64,000 nt of DNA, from the NCBI GenBank assembly GCA_036345935.2, contig JADWOT020001300.1:1-64000 (forward strand), in the 5' to 3' direction. The notes beneath the pieces were generated by a model. That model worked only from the letters and a program-made list of their open reading frames with translations, was not told where the DNA came from and ran no database searches. The DNA comes from Taenia hydatigena (lineage: Eukaryota; Platyhelminthes; Cestoda; Cyclophyllidea; Taeniidae). Position numbers and translations under genes: made by a program. This document shows positions 44,111 to 57,800 of the stretch, one piece after another; the first letter of the stretch is position 1; each line of letters begins with the position of its first letter.

Positions 44111-46322
44111 CTCTCTCCTTCGAGCAGATGCCACGCTTCGCTGCTATGGCAAATGGAAGGCCATGTGTGGTAGATTAAGTGTGACCAGTGGAGTCACGTA
44201 TTACACCAGTGGACAAGGAAGGAGTTAAAAACAAGTTTTATCAGTCTCCGTAGCTCTTGTGTCAGAGCGCTTGTGAACCAGTTGAGTTTTGTCTACTTCA
44301 TTGCCCCGGCTTTACCACACCCTCTTTCCTTAGCAGCTGCCCGTTATTTGACTGGAGTTCAACTATTTTGCAGTATGCTGGTGTTGGTTTTGCAACTGTC
44401 CCAGGACTTAAGGTCGCGATTGAAGTTTTTGTTTCCTTGCTTTCGGTTTAATCGGCTGTGCGGTGTATTGTCAAATCAATACGGAGTGTACTTTGAGCTA
44501 GAGCACTTCGGATGCATCTATTCCTTTAATCGGTCGTAGGATAGAAAGCAATTTTGCCTGCATTTGCCAGTCCTGCCAACCCAACTGAGACACTGTTAGG
44601 GGCGTTTGACCACTTCTACTTGGCGTATGCTACGAACGGAGTAGATAAATTTTGCCTATTCTGATGGTGCCTGTCATGCTATGGAAGTTCCCTTTCTCTC
44701 ATAGTTTATACTATCTCTGTTTCGACGCGCTGTTGCCGACCTGACACTCTTTTTTTCCCATTCGCGTTGTGGCTTCTAAGCTGATTGCTTAAAATGTGGT
44801 GACGACATTGGTAGGATTGGGGTTAGTCTAAAGCATGCGAAAGAGCGATACTGCTGAGATATTGTATTGTTGCTTTGATTAAACAATTTAATCTACAAAA
44901 TATAGAGCTTCAAAATCGATTGACCCGCCACCTAATAGGTTTTCGAAGACTGGAATTGGATTGGCTTAATTTTTTTCCAAAAGAGTGCTTAAATTCAGCC
45001 TATAAATCTATCAGCACTTTATGCTTAGATAAGGAAAATAAATCACGATTGGGTATTAATGCGAAGGTTGCGCCTAATGTGCTACTTTTGAAATAGTTGC
45101 ATAATCCATTCCCAAAACACCTTTTAAACATCAGCGAATTAGTCGGATATTCAGTTTGTTGCCTACGCAAGACATAACATACACTGGTCTACTACTCTAA
45201 AAGAGCGGATTAGTTTAAACATTAGAGAGGACCTATTGAAGAAATGCACAAATGTTCCCCTTGTGTTGGACCACTGTCTTCCTGCAAGCACAAAGTACAT
45301 CACCAGTCTTGGTTGCCATTGTTATATTCGTCTTTTCCATTTATTTTCTTGAGTTTGGTATGTATTTAGAAGCATTATAGATGGATTCCAAATGGGAAAG
45401 AGCAAAAATGTAGTTAAAAATGGGCACAGGCTCATTTACTCATGCATAATTGAGGGCCTTTTATTGACACTCCAGTGGTGATCTGCAGAGTTAGAACATC
45501 TGTCGACTTTTTAAGAGCCAATGAGGAAGGACAATTAGGAGTCCGGATCTGAACAACACCGGAGTATGAGACTTAAATTAGGGCTCGCACATGAGAAACG
45601 CTGTGAATGTTAATCCCATCAGGTAATAATCCACTCAAAATAAATGCATTGTTGTCGAATTTTGGATCAAATGCATCAGCATCACCAAATAGGGCCCAGC
45701 ACATCTTTGAGTTTTCCTTTTTCAAAGTCTACATCCTCGCTTTTTCAAAATTTTAGGGTTATTAAATTTTTAACTAGCGCTTGCGGACATTAGTCCATGG
45801 CTGCTAAGCTAATGAATTACATACGATTCTATATTTTCTCCTTAAACAGCTGAAATCAACTATTTTAGGCTTCTATCCTCTAGTGATTAGCCTCAGTGAA
45901 ACAGGCCGAGATGATGGAACAAGAGGAGCGAAGCTATCTACTTTTCGGATTGTTTGACTAACATTTGGCCTTGGAGAACGGTTTTAAAAAGTAGATAGGG
46001 AATAATTGCATTTTCGGATTTTTTAAGAGCATAGATCAAGCTAGTCCGAATTATTAGCCAGAATATGACAGATTGCTGCCGTGAGAGAGATGATAGCTGT
46101 TTCTGAGTACCAAACCCACCTAAAAAGAGGCATTTTGGCACAAATAATAGCAACGGTCCCATCGCAATGATGTGATGGTTTTTCGACTTTGGTATGCCCT
46201 TTTGTCTATATCCTGAGAAGACGATTCCGGTTTTCACACAGACCATCTTTGCCATTGCGTGCAGCTCGCTCTCAGTGCCTTTGGTTATCCAAAGCCACCA
46301 ACACCCTTTTCACGTTAGTCAC
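44111..46322. other. No supported gene
   Basis: Hydrophobic frames near 44257-44539 and a 105-codon minus frame at 45938-46255 are present. The latter lies just downstream of the candidate exon at 46323-46612 on the same strand, but no in-phase splice join was found. Confidence 0.35.
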
Positions 46323-46612
46323 CTGTGTGACGTTCCGGTGCAAATATCGGCTACGGTTGTCAATGTGGAGTCTGTAACTACATATGTTCTCAGACACTTG
46401 CCTTGATTTTAGGAAATCTTTACGCAGAAGAGGACCCAGGAGGCGTAGCGTAGTAAGGCTCATGGCTATCAGACCTGCTACGGTAAAAACTGCTACTTCA
46501 GGAGTGGATAAAAATGGATGTGCAAAGACCCTTATGACATTACGAGGTGTCTGGTTAACGAATGTTTCACCAAATTGTTCCAGGGTCACAGTTTCATCGC
46601 TGGTAGCAGGTG
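46323..46612 (-). CDS. Candidate internal exon of a membrane protein gene
   Basis: On the minus strand an acceptor (CATTTGCAG) at 46613 and a donor (ACACAG|GTGACT, intron from 46322) bracket 290 nt that encode 96 codons after a two-base phase and end in phase 0. The frame stays open beyond both ends, from 46649 to 46272. The peptide reads TLEQFGETFVNQTPRNVIRV, then a hydrophobic span (VAVFTVAGLIAMSLTTLRLL), then a basic stretch (RKDFLKSR) and YRLHIDNRSRYLH. The composition is mixed and GC-richer than the neighbourhood. One transmembrane helix is likely if the exon is real. No family is recognised. Confidence 0.3.
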
Positions 46613-46649
46613 CTGCAAATGGCAATGATTTCCTTGTCCGGCATCGCAA

Positions 46650-49600
46650 GCGCCTTACTTTTCAAAACTTAACATTTAACAACTCCTCATACCTCCGCAA
46701 CCCTCTGCTATCCTTTTTATGCAAATGACTGCATAGAACACGAGGATTCCCCCGCCATTTGCGGCCCACATGCGTCCGGGTTTGCAGCGAGCACGACTGC
46801 ACGAAGTAGAGTACCATGTGTCCCCAGACGGTTGCGTATTTTACAGTGGCCAGATTTGTTCATTTACGCATTTTTATAGAGTTTCAAGGCTACGATGCTA
46901 AAGTGGTGATCAGTAGACCCAGAGAACGTGTTGACTTCAAAGGGCCAATGAGGGGAGACGAAGCATGAGCACAGACCTTTATAGCATTCGAAGGTGAGGA
47001 TTTGAGCGGTGCTCGCACAAACATTGCAGAATCGAAAACCTGTAAAAAACTGATGGATTTGGCATGCGATTAAAATTTGCATCTGGTATGATTCCCAAGT
47101 TGAAGGCATTTCTACCTAGCATCATTTTCCTTTTCGCATTTTCGTCATTAGCCTTATGGCTGCGAGGCAAAAAGCTTGTTCAAGCGCTTAAGGCTTTGTT
47201 AACTCTCGTTAATGTGCGAAGAAAGTTGTAGAGTCACCAACCTGATTTGGCGAATGAAACATTGGATCAGATCTCGATACATTTGGACAGCATTTATAAT
47301 TGCGGTGAAAGTAAGATTTTGATGGGTAATGGCATCATTCGCATGGGATAATGATCCATTCAAGACACATACAGGCTGGTGGAAGGTAAGTCCGAATCGT
47401 CATTGCAATCGAGCAGGCTCTAGTATCTAATTGAATTTTTTATTATATGCAGTACAGACTCGGCTCAGTTATAATCCTGGGGACATTAAAATCGGATTTA
47501 CCCAATCACAAGTGTCACTGCAATAATTGAACTAATTAAATGAATACAATGATCTTTTTAACCCTTTTTACTGCATACGCCTTTAATGCATTGCTTAGGC
47601 ATCTGTTCTCTCAAGATCAGCCTCAATGGTTAGCTTGACACCTTTTCTTCTGGCTTGTGTCCCCAGGGAACATGGATTCCTTTTAGTTTTCTCGCTGGAA
47701 TCAGCAGCATTCAATAGAACCATTGACTAACTCATAAAGAAAACTGAGTTTTGACCTTGACCTTGCTGACACATGTCAGCAGAAACACCCTAAGTTACCA
47801 CATTTCGGGCAACGCCACATAAAGACATAAATAGCAGCTTGAAAATGAGCTAGGATCCAATTCACCCACATTGTAGCCGCATTTGCCAACATTGATTAAT
47901 AAGTTTACGAAGTGCGGTTTTGATGCGACCGATATTGTGGTGCAATCTCCGTCAGTGATTGCTAATTAATAAGAAGCCATGTGAAGATTGCATGCCAAGA
48001 TTCGATTCGTTAACTAACATTTTCACTTGCAGTATACCGCTTTTTGAATAGACAAGGTTCATTTTAGGCATTGAGCCACACTGATTCGACAGAAAGCGAG
48101 TATATGTGGCGTTGGCACATTCCAGAATTGTCTTCTGTTCATAGCATTTTGCATTTTATTTGCTCAAATGCAGCCAGTGTAGTGCTACAGCTTCTGGAAT
48201 GCTGTTTGTACCGAGGGGATCCAGGGCCTTTTCATCATTGCTACTTCACTTCCTCTAGAAGGCATTGACCATGTTGTCTCATTCATCCAACCCCCCTCTC
48301 CATAGAGCTTGTCTCTTTAGTTGCGAGTTTATAAGGGGATGCAAGGAAGCTCTCGTATACCACCAGAAGAACGCCGGCGAATATGTTACTTTTTTCGAAT
48401 GTGCAGAAGCCTTTGCATAACTGCGGTCCTCACCGACGCATCACCGTATGCAACACTGTGCAAAGTCCCTTACTCGCATTGTACCGCAAAGTTACAATGC
48501 CGCTGTTCCGCATGCCAATATCCAAAGTTTTCTGTCTTTGTTAACAATTATATTAGTGTCTGATGATCCATTATTAAAGTTCCTCCATATTAGGTTGTGT
48601 TAAATGCCCTAACGTTGGCTGTACAACAAACAGCTGACGTTTTGCTGAATGTTTTATGTAAAGCCTGGCATTCGTGTAAGTGATGGCTTGTTCCTATTCT
48701 TCTTTGGTCCTGTGAGACCACATTGGTCATAGTTGCCTTTTTAGTGGCAGTGTTCTGTGCAGTAAGTTAGACGCTCAATTCAAAGTCGGGAATATCTGAA
48801 ACAAATACAGATCAAGGCGTCCACTCTGGCCTCTTTTGCACCTCATTATGCTCCATTCAATTTGTCAGTAATGCCCATGCCCTCGCCTGTTTTGCGTGGT
48901 CTTTAGAAAGTTCCTCTTATCTGTAGCGAAACCACATTTTTTCGGATAAAAAGCAAGGTTTGTAGACTACGAAAATGCAATTAGTTTTATCACCTCACTG
49001 TCTGCTTTGCAGCCTTTATCTGTTAGTATCATGTCCACCCATTTAACATGGAAGACCGGTTTTCCCATGTAGGCTGGCTGACAAACTCTCTATGCAAAGA
49101 AATGAAAACAATTCCTTTTTTGCTCCTTTGTTCAACATCCTAAGGTCGATGGAAGAAGGGATTTTCGGTGATCTTGGTGGCTTTGAAACCTTGTTTTTAA
49201 TTGTCTCTATTATCAGATGGTTTGCTTCTTTCAGCAGAGGGGATAGAATTTGGTAAAGTGACTGTCAAATGAGTCGATATTGGCCGGGATCGAGCTGCAT
49301 GGTAAAAAGGTTAGCTTGTCCTTAAGCCACGCTAGTTAAAGGACTTAATTCAAACCTTGAATGCTTTCATTAACTTTTCGCCTTCTGTTCCCCCATAACG
49401 AGTAGATTGAACAATGAGTAATTTCCATATTTGAGGTAATCGACTAGGTACGGTGTTCATGGCTACACTAGCTCAGAGCACACGTTCTCTTAACAAACAA
49501 AAACACCGTTTGACTTGCGTCTTCTATAGAAAAAAACCTAGTACTAACATCTCAGCTGATCGCGTTGCCCGGATCGCACCACAAGTTCCATCTTCCATGG

Positions 49601-52600
49601 AGCAAGTTGCATTCTAGTCGGTGATTAGTCACCGCTCATCTCAACTAGATAGGATGGAATTTACATTGCTAATGCAATGAAGGCCTGCTGATGATTGCAC
49701 GTGTGAATGCCAATTATAAGGTAAGTTCTATAAAACAGTGACGGCAAAGAAGTTATGAAAGTAACAGGCGAGATATGCGGCTCCCACAAGATGCTAGAGG
49801 TTAAATAAAATTAAAGGAAAGCATGCCAGTATGTATTGGTGAGGTTTATTCGTCTTTACGTTAGCTCGCGATGATAAAACAACCGTAATTGACCCTTTGT
49901 TTGCCAAAAGTCGTGAAGGCTATTCGATTTATGTCAGTGGCATCATGATTAGGTGACAAAAGGAGACTCTCCCTTCTCTGTCATTTCTTCACCACACTGT
50001 CACTTTACGTCAGGTCACGTTGCGCTAAGATAGTGCCACTTTGCACAGCCACGCTCAACCACATTTTATTTTTGCGCTGCAAGACTGAAGATTCGGACAA
50101 TGGTCATTATTGTAGACCCCTCAAAGGAGAACGAAATCAAGAGTATGACAGGAAAATTAGGTAATCCTGGCTAGCCGATCTTCAGGCCTGTGTCGTACCA
50201 AGTGAGTACCAAATGCCATCTCTTTTTAGACCACAGACAAAAATAAATCCGTGGAAACAGCACAACCGATTCTGAGTCGACCAGGTAGAACCAGCAAGCA
50301 TCAATCCCGACAGATATACTTTTACCTTACGGCTTCGGAGTTCCATCCTTTCATTTGCCTGCCACTCCTTCACCACTAGGGATTAAGCACATTGACTCAC
50401 CTCCTCTTGGACGCTCTATCGTGAGAGCACTGGGAACCAAAAGTGCCAAGTCTGCTCAGCCTAGCACTGGGCCTATTTCTGCCTACCTACTAAAGTGCCT
50501 TTATGTGTGCAGCCACTGCTCGCCGACCACTATTCGTCCTTCTTTCGCCGCATCTTTTACACTGCAAATGATCAATTGGTTGAAGTGACTAAGGACGGTC
50601 TTAGCGTAGGAGAGTAATGGACTAAGATATACGGGCTTGCCTTTGTCGTTCTCCTAAATGCAGGGTTCATTTAGGAGAAAGAGTACCGCAGGACAAGGTG
50701 AGTGTTTGAGGGATCCCTGAGCTTGTGCATATTGGCCGGAAGGTTCCATTATTATGAGAGGGAATGTGACACCCATTGTGTACCTAATGTTGATCCGCGT
50801 CAAATAGTTTCGCGTATGGAAAGCAAGTGTGCAAAAGCACTACTAAAATTTGTCCACTGCTACACCCTAGACGCCAACTTATCCATACACCCAATTAACA
50901 GTCATCGGCGGTGAAGATTTACACAATACTGTTTACACGAACGCTAAAAAGGAAGGTTAAATTTAAGGGAAACCTCTAGCAAATCATACAGTAATGCTAT
51001 AGGGTGTGAAACCTGGGGAAGGTGATTGGTTTCGAACTGCGGAAACAACAAAGACCTCTATGATGACCACTCCTGCCGTTCTCTCTGAGTCTTGGGTATG
51101 ATTTTAGTTCTAAAAATGCAACAAAGGGGAACCAAAAGAAGATTAAAATAAAGAGGCAAAGAGAGGAGAAGAAGGCTCGTACCTACCCACTGTGGCCAAG
51201 CCTAGAGAAGAAAAGATACTACGGAACGAAATGGAGCCCAATTTTGGCTACTGTAGCATCTTAGTTTTAGTAGTACAACACTAAAAAGTAACTTAAAGAC
51301 TCATAGAACTGCTATGGTGCCTATCGAATTGCCATATCAGCTGTGTTTCAGTATTTGCTGACGCTGCGAATCCGCTACCACACATTGCATCAAGCTTGGG
51401 AACCATTCTCTACGCCTTATGCTCCTAGACTCACTTCGAATAATCTTAGCGCTTTGTTTGCACCGCTTTCACTTGCAATGGATTAGGCGGCTGTGGGATA
51501 GCTTACAGCATTAATGCATGATATGAGGTTGCATGAGCTAAAACCATGCACTCCTGCAATGTGAGTTGCGATGGAATTTAAGATTGACTTACAAAATGCG
51601 GGTGTGATTGTGCTGATGTACAGTGCTTAGCAGAGGCGGCCAGTAAAATCAGTGTCGGTGAAGCTTAACAAAGACAGCAGTCAAGCCATAGGAGACAAAG
51701 TTTAACCAAATGTGTGGATCGCTGCCTTCATGCAGTCAATATCGTAATTTTCTATACCAAGTATGAGCAATGCATTCCAGGGAAGCCTTTTTGAATGGCA
51801 GGTCTGCAAGGCAGTGAAATGTATGATAACGTGTATTGAGAGCGCGAAAACGCTGGCCAGAGATAGCGATTTGCCGAGAAGTGCTTACGATTAAAAAGGC
51901 GCCTTGGCAAATCAATATGATGTCCGGAGTTCACCACGTCAAAGATTGGCCGCAGGGCAGTAGTTCATAAAAACGACAAATATGTGGGCGGTAAAATGGA
52001 GTCCTTAGAGTTTACTAAAGCCAAATGGCAAGATTGCGACATTGCTGCCTTGTGCGTAGATGAACGCACGACTTCTCTGTTAGCTCTTCTTTAGCCATTT
52101 TTTAAAGTCAAGGACCATAACGTAGCGCTGAAGAAGCATTCCGAGGCTTTTTGACGTTTCTTAGTTAGTGACAAGTCGCATCCCATTCCTACACCCCATA
52201 GCATGATTGCATAATTTGATAAACATTCAAATATAAGCCGTTCTTTTCAAATTTTATGCGACAGCATAATGGCGATGGTAGCTTTAACAACAATGGCTGT
52301 CAAAGTGCGCGAGTGAGTAAGGAAGAGATAAAGATGACGCTCAAATGCTTCCCATACTTGCAATGCTACAAGAATGATAAATGAGTCAAGATTTAGTGCG
52401 ACAACTGCCGTAAGCAATTGCAGTCAGACAAGCTGCTGTGTAATAATTCTGATTAAATTTATGCCTAAATGGACAAAACATTCCGCAGCTCTAAATGCTT
52501 GTACAATTTTAGCTTTCTCTGCCAAAATGGGCTCCTTTACTATCAGTTAGGTCTAACTTCGCATCATATAACGCAAGAAATAGCACAGCAAACAGTGGTA

Positions 52601-53748
52601 GATTAAACAACAAAGCAAAAAATTCAATAATTGGAGATAGAAAGAAGGAATCAGATCTCAGCTGCACTATATATCAAAATCACTAAAACTCTATTGCGGT
52701 TCTTACTAAATTGTCACACTAAGGAATTGTGCTACGCTGGATCAAAAGCATCCTTACATCTAATATTTCTTGCTATATGTATGCATTGATTTAAGCCATT
52801 GGTCGAAATTAATGTCATTTATTTATTTTCCATGGTGATGAGCGCGATACAAAGCTATTTTGTCGTTAAATCCTCCTCTCTTACTGCCTTACACACTTCT
52901 GAGTAAAACCCTGTAGCTGTTGAATACCTTAAATTGCCTACTATTTTAAGCATTGTTTTCAGGTGCGGGTTTTGTAGTAAGTCGTGTAGGGAAATTTACT
53001 GCACATTAAAAATATCTTTCTAGAGCAAGTTCTGACCGCTAATTTTTGCATGAGTTATATCCGAGGTAACGCCAAAGGCATACTTAGGAAACTATGCTCC
53101 AGTCAACTGCGATGCATTCTTGTGGAATTCATGTTTTGCAAAGTCATTCTCACCAAGTATTCCCCGTTAATTAAGACATAACTACGAAAAATGCTGCCTG
53201 TTTTTGCAAAAAGCATGAAGTTTTAGTGTAGCAACGGATCTAGTTTGCCAACGAGACGAAAAGCAGTTACCGCTAGTAACCTTGAAAATGGCGAGAGAAT
53301 TACCTAGCGAAAATACCCGTTTGCTTTTACAATACCTGCGACCCGCAGTTGACTTGTGCTTTGAAAGAATACAAAGTTCAAATGTGTTAGTTTTTGTTTT
53401 GAACGATACGTAATGTGCTTTATTTAACACAGGAGATTAAATAGCTAAGTAGTGTAATCCTTGCTAAAACAAACAATGCCACTAGTCATAAGCATGTGCT
53501 CATATTTAACAAAGAGCTCTTTATTTTTATTTGTCCCATTTATGTCTCTAAATAAGATACTACAACAGCGTCTCTTATGCATCATTTTCAAATATCACCT
53601 CTTTTCCCAGATCTAGAACTGGATCTTCCAGCTCCACTACAGGCATAGCTCACATTATTGATCGTCTCACAGTGGTATATCACATACTAGACACAAAGCT
53701 GTGCCCATGGCATGGTATAATAGGCGAAAGCAGTCGTCGTTTTACCCA
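46650..53748. other. Gene-poor stretch
   Basis: No gene, tRNA or repeat is supported over about 7 kb. A cysteine-rich frame at 48321-48563 (CRSLCITAV ... CRCSACQYP) and one at 50702-50914 begin with weak or non-ATG starts and have no further support. Confidence 0.4.
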
Positions 53749-53766
53749 ATTTACAAATTTGTAAAT
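53749..53766. other. 18-bp perfect palindrome
   Basis: ATTTACAAATTTGTAAAT reads identically on both strands. A second, looser dyad (GAACACACATGTTC) follows about 25 bases later. Either could be a dimer-binding site or chance in AT-rich DNA. Confidence 0.5.
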
Positions 53767-54800
53767 ATAGCTATAGCGCTTATCAATAATGAACACACAT
53801 GTTCATTGAGAAGAGGCACACATCCACCTAATTTATGTACAGCAAATATTTCCACAAGTTGAATAAGCTCCAAGGGATTATCTGGATGACATCTCGCCGT
53901 TTGAGCGGCGATGTAATTGCAATCATATTGGCAGGCAGAATTTTGACTAATTCATCTTCCTCTCTTGCGATCTTTCAAAGGGAAGGCTTTTTAATTTACT
54001 GGGCAACATGCAAAGCACATATGGCAAGCAGAGCATCTGGTTTATTTAATGCCGCTTCGCCTGTCTAATAAGGAAACTCAATCCATGTAATGTTGTGCTT
54101 CGAATTCTTACAACCTGTCACCTACCGGTTGATTGACAAATAGGTTTAACAGCTTTAATTCCTTCTACAATAATTTTTTTTAAGTCAACTTATGAAATCC
54201 TTTTTTAGAGTTTACTACCTGAACGAGTAAGCCCAAGTGCGAATAAGGATTCAGTCTAAAGACTGAAACTGATGTGCTACTAATGAAGGGGTTGAATGAG
54301 CCATTACTAAAGCCCATTTCAGCATCAATGGATGAAACGGATACTAAACTCAATCACTTGCACAATATTCCAAGATAGCATACTGTCTTAGCGGGAGACA
54401 GAAGGGCAAATATTGCAGGGGTGTCACTAACATAATGTGCATGGGTTCCCTCTACGTTAGACATTTGCCTCCAATGCTCACAGACTAAGTCACCAGGCTT
54501 GATTGCCATTCCTTTTTCTGTCGCTCATGCTTACTTTCCTCCAATTCGGTTTTACAAAGAGCATTAGTGGTAGGATTTGTTTAAGAAGGGGCGTAGGCTT
54601 CTATGCGGTCCCTCCTTAGACCTAATAATCAAATGTAGAGTCGTGGCCTCCAATAACTGGAAATTAGCAGTACGTGGACATCCTCGTTGCAGGTGAGCTG
54701 TTTCCATTCAATTGTAATTACTCAATCCACAAGTTTCATGCAGTCAAAAGCTAAATCTAGGCGTGGCAGTTCAGCAAGATACCATACAACTGTTATTACC
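53767..54800. other. No supported gene
   Basis: AT-rich sequence. A 77-codon frame at 53835-54068 has no motif. Confidence 0.4.
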
Positions 54801-54844
54801 CTCTATTTGTGCAGTTTTTGCACAAGAGTTATGCACAAATAGAG
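54801..54844. other. Perfect 13-bp inverted repeat (hairpin)
   Basis: CTCTATTTGTGCA (54801-54813) and its exact reverse complement TGCACAAATAGAG (54832-54844) flank an 18-base loop that itself contains a partial third copy of the word (TTTTTGCACAAGAG). It could be a structured RNA element, the core of a small inverted-repeat element or chance. No terminator or repeat context is visible. Confidence 0.6.
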
Positions 54845-57800
54845 TTAGCCTCCCTCCTCCCACCAACGGAGGCTCAATGCTTCCTTTTAATGAATAAATA
54901 ACTTCTTAGCTTGCTAAGCAGAAGTAGTGGGACCAAAACCTCTTTGGGAATGGATTTTATCGCCAAGGCTTCCTACCGGTTTCAGGTAGTAGTATGGGTT
55001 CCCACCCGTGTTTGTCCACCTCACTTATTATTCACCATGTACAATCTATATGCAGGATCAGAATTGTTAATCCATCGCACGTCAGTACTGGTTCAATGCG
55101 ACGCTTTAAGCAAACAAAACCTCGACCTAAAGTATTTCTACTTCTGGCCTAAATCGTTTGTACTCTCAGCAATGCTGTTTTAATAAACTTGCCAGCAGTC
55201 ATTCTGTTTTATGCCTACCATTCAAAACTGAAAAAGGCGCCTACTTCCATACCCAGCCCTAGGTCCTCAGAAGTTAAACCGCCTCGATGCGCATGGCTAT
55301 GTAGCACAATGCAGATTAAAAGTTGAAACCCTTTTTTAATGCATAAACAATGGCAAGTTAGACCGATAGGCGCATTTAAAGGGGACTCAGTAGCATCCGA
55401 CCTTGGTCATTATGCTTTACATAATCAATCTGCGGAAGTCACCCGCCCCAGTGGCAAATCTACCCAGTTGCCATAAAATTGCTGCTATTTCAAAAGACCA
55501 GACCTTCCAGGAGAGGAGATATGTCTGATTGCAGTAAAGAAGTAATGAAACCAAAATGCAATGTGGTTCGAAGTACAAATGCGATCATGCCTCCACTTGC
55601 GCTAACAAATGTGCTCTCTGCCTGCAACAACGGCTCCAAGAACTTAGAAACGTACAGCACCACGCTAAGCTTTGCAGACTTCCAACGGTGTCAGCATAGA
55701 TTCATCAGCCACAACCGACCTCTAAAATGTAAGCATCTGGAAATCCTTAGAGTTGACCTGGCCACTTTCACTCGTTTTGCTACACTGCACTACACTTAAA
55801 CTAACTTGATACGCATGGGCAGTATTCTTTTTGATGCTCACCTTCCGAATATTCAACAACTAATATTCGTCCATCTATCCTGATGCCTAGCAATTTTACA
55901 CCCATCATCATTCATGTAGGGATGCTAGAGAGCACAATGTTACAAGCTAAGCTGCATTATTTTTTCGGCAGAAATAGCAGCTCGATGTGTATTCACTTGT
56001 GTAGACCTTAGCGCTCCTGAGAGTGCGGTTCTTAAAGCAATCGGTATTTACACGACGTATATGAGGTGGGATCACCACTTAATTCCAACGACCTTGTTGG
56101 TGGTTTTTGTACTGTCCAAAATCTTGGTCACCAATGGCAGAACAGACGGCAACCCCACCCCGTTTAAACAAAGCAAGTCTTTTTACTCGTTTTATCGAAT
56201 GTTGAAATCATAGATAAATTTGGCCTAATTTGGCTCAATAAAGCCGACGGCACTACCCACTTGAGGTTAGTCACATTAACTTTAATTTCGAAACTGATTA
56301 CAGGCAGTAAAACAGGCGTGCGTAACAAGGCAGTCTAGAATACCATATTATGCTCTTTTAAAATTTGGTTGGCACTTAAATGCTATGCGAAATTTTTACT
56401 CGATATTTGTTGTTTAAGATCAAAAAAGGAAGTGTTTGATATTAACGGAAGATCCGCAATGGAAAGCACATTCAATCAGACTTCCGCAATCACAACGAAA
56501 GGCAGGTCTATCTGGGTTCCTGCAGTCATCACGATGAGAGAATCCCTATCCGGTCCTGTGCTAAGCACTTGAAGAGATTCCACCTCAATGCCTGCATCCA
56601 GCTCGACTGATGGATCGACTACCCCAGCTTTGATCACCGCTCTTTTCGTTGCCACAAATACCTTAAAATAATGTGCGTTTACAACTCACAAATGGAGTAC
56701 TTGTAAGCGCACTGTAAGAATGGGGCAATCGAACCCACACTATACGACCACGTATTATTAGGTTATATGACCGATTTCATTAAAGACGTTGGCAAGGATG
56801 AGTGTCGTTTCTAGTAAGCCTTCAGCTCTAACTTTGTAGGGCCTTGGTCTATATAGTCGCCACATTGTGAATAGATAGTGTTCAAAAAATCGCGAAAAAG
56901 TTTACGCAAGCCATGCAACTGCGGATGTAAATAGAACTGTGGTAGTTAAATCAATGGGAATAGACCTACCATTTGCGATGATCGAAAGCTTTGAAATAGA
57001 ACCATTGATCGCCTTAACAGATAAGCCTTTAACTTTTATGATAAGCAGAACGCCCATTTATGATATCCTCAAATCCCAAATTCCAAATGATTCTTAGCTG
57101 TGGCTTATGTGACATTGTCGACTTCAGCATTAAATGCGTTTGTTTTATAGCTTTTGGGCGATCGCATGACAGGAGATTAGAGATGAACCTCCTTGACGGG
57201 TACGGCTAATAGCTTCTATATATGACCAATTATTTGGAACCAAGGGCTAGCCTTTGATCAAATGGGTAGAAAGAATTTGTTTCTTTCCAAAATACTACAG
57301 TTACTTCCACAACTTCACAAATGACAAAGCCACCAACGCAACAAAGTGCTTTCTTAGGATAAGGACACTAGAGTAGACTGCCTGATGCCGAGGATTTCTG
57401 TTCATTATTCACGATGTGGTCTTCGGATCATGCTGATTGCCAGCCAGACCATCTGTACGGTGGTAATTAGCATGCTATTTATGCGTCTCCAGATGACTAC
57501 GACACCCACGAGGACCCAGTTTACTACATTTATGAGCTTCTTGTAGAAACGTATTGAAATCGGCTTTGCGTAATAAGTACGCTGACAACTAGTGCCATAG
57601 GAAACACACACAAGTCATTAAGGCGAACAGCTGGGGAATTCGTCCCATATAAGTTGGTGATGAATGCAAAGTTCAATTTATCTGCTCGCTCTGAATTAAA
57701 TTTTAAGTTGAAAGAGAGACTAGACTGTTTGATTTAGACGAGGGGCACTAGAGAATGGCGTAGAAACAGAGAGGTCATCAGGTGAATTTGTGGTAATCTA

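Noticed and set aside
56700..56770. Possible tRNA on the minus strand (GTGGGTTCGATTGCCCC looks like a T-arm)
   Set aside because: A B-box-like arm is present, but no D-arm or anticodon stem with the right spacing pairs, so only a single arm resembles a tRNA.
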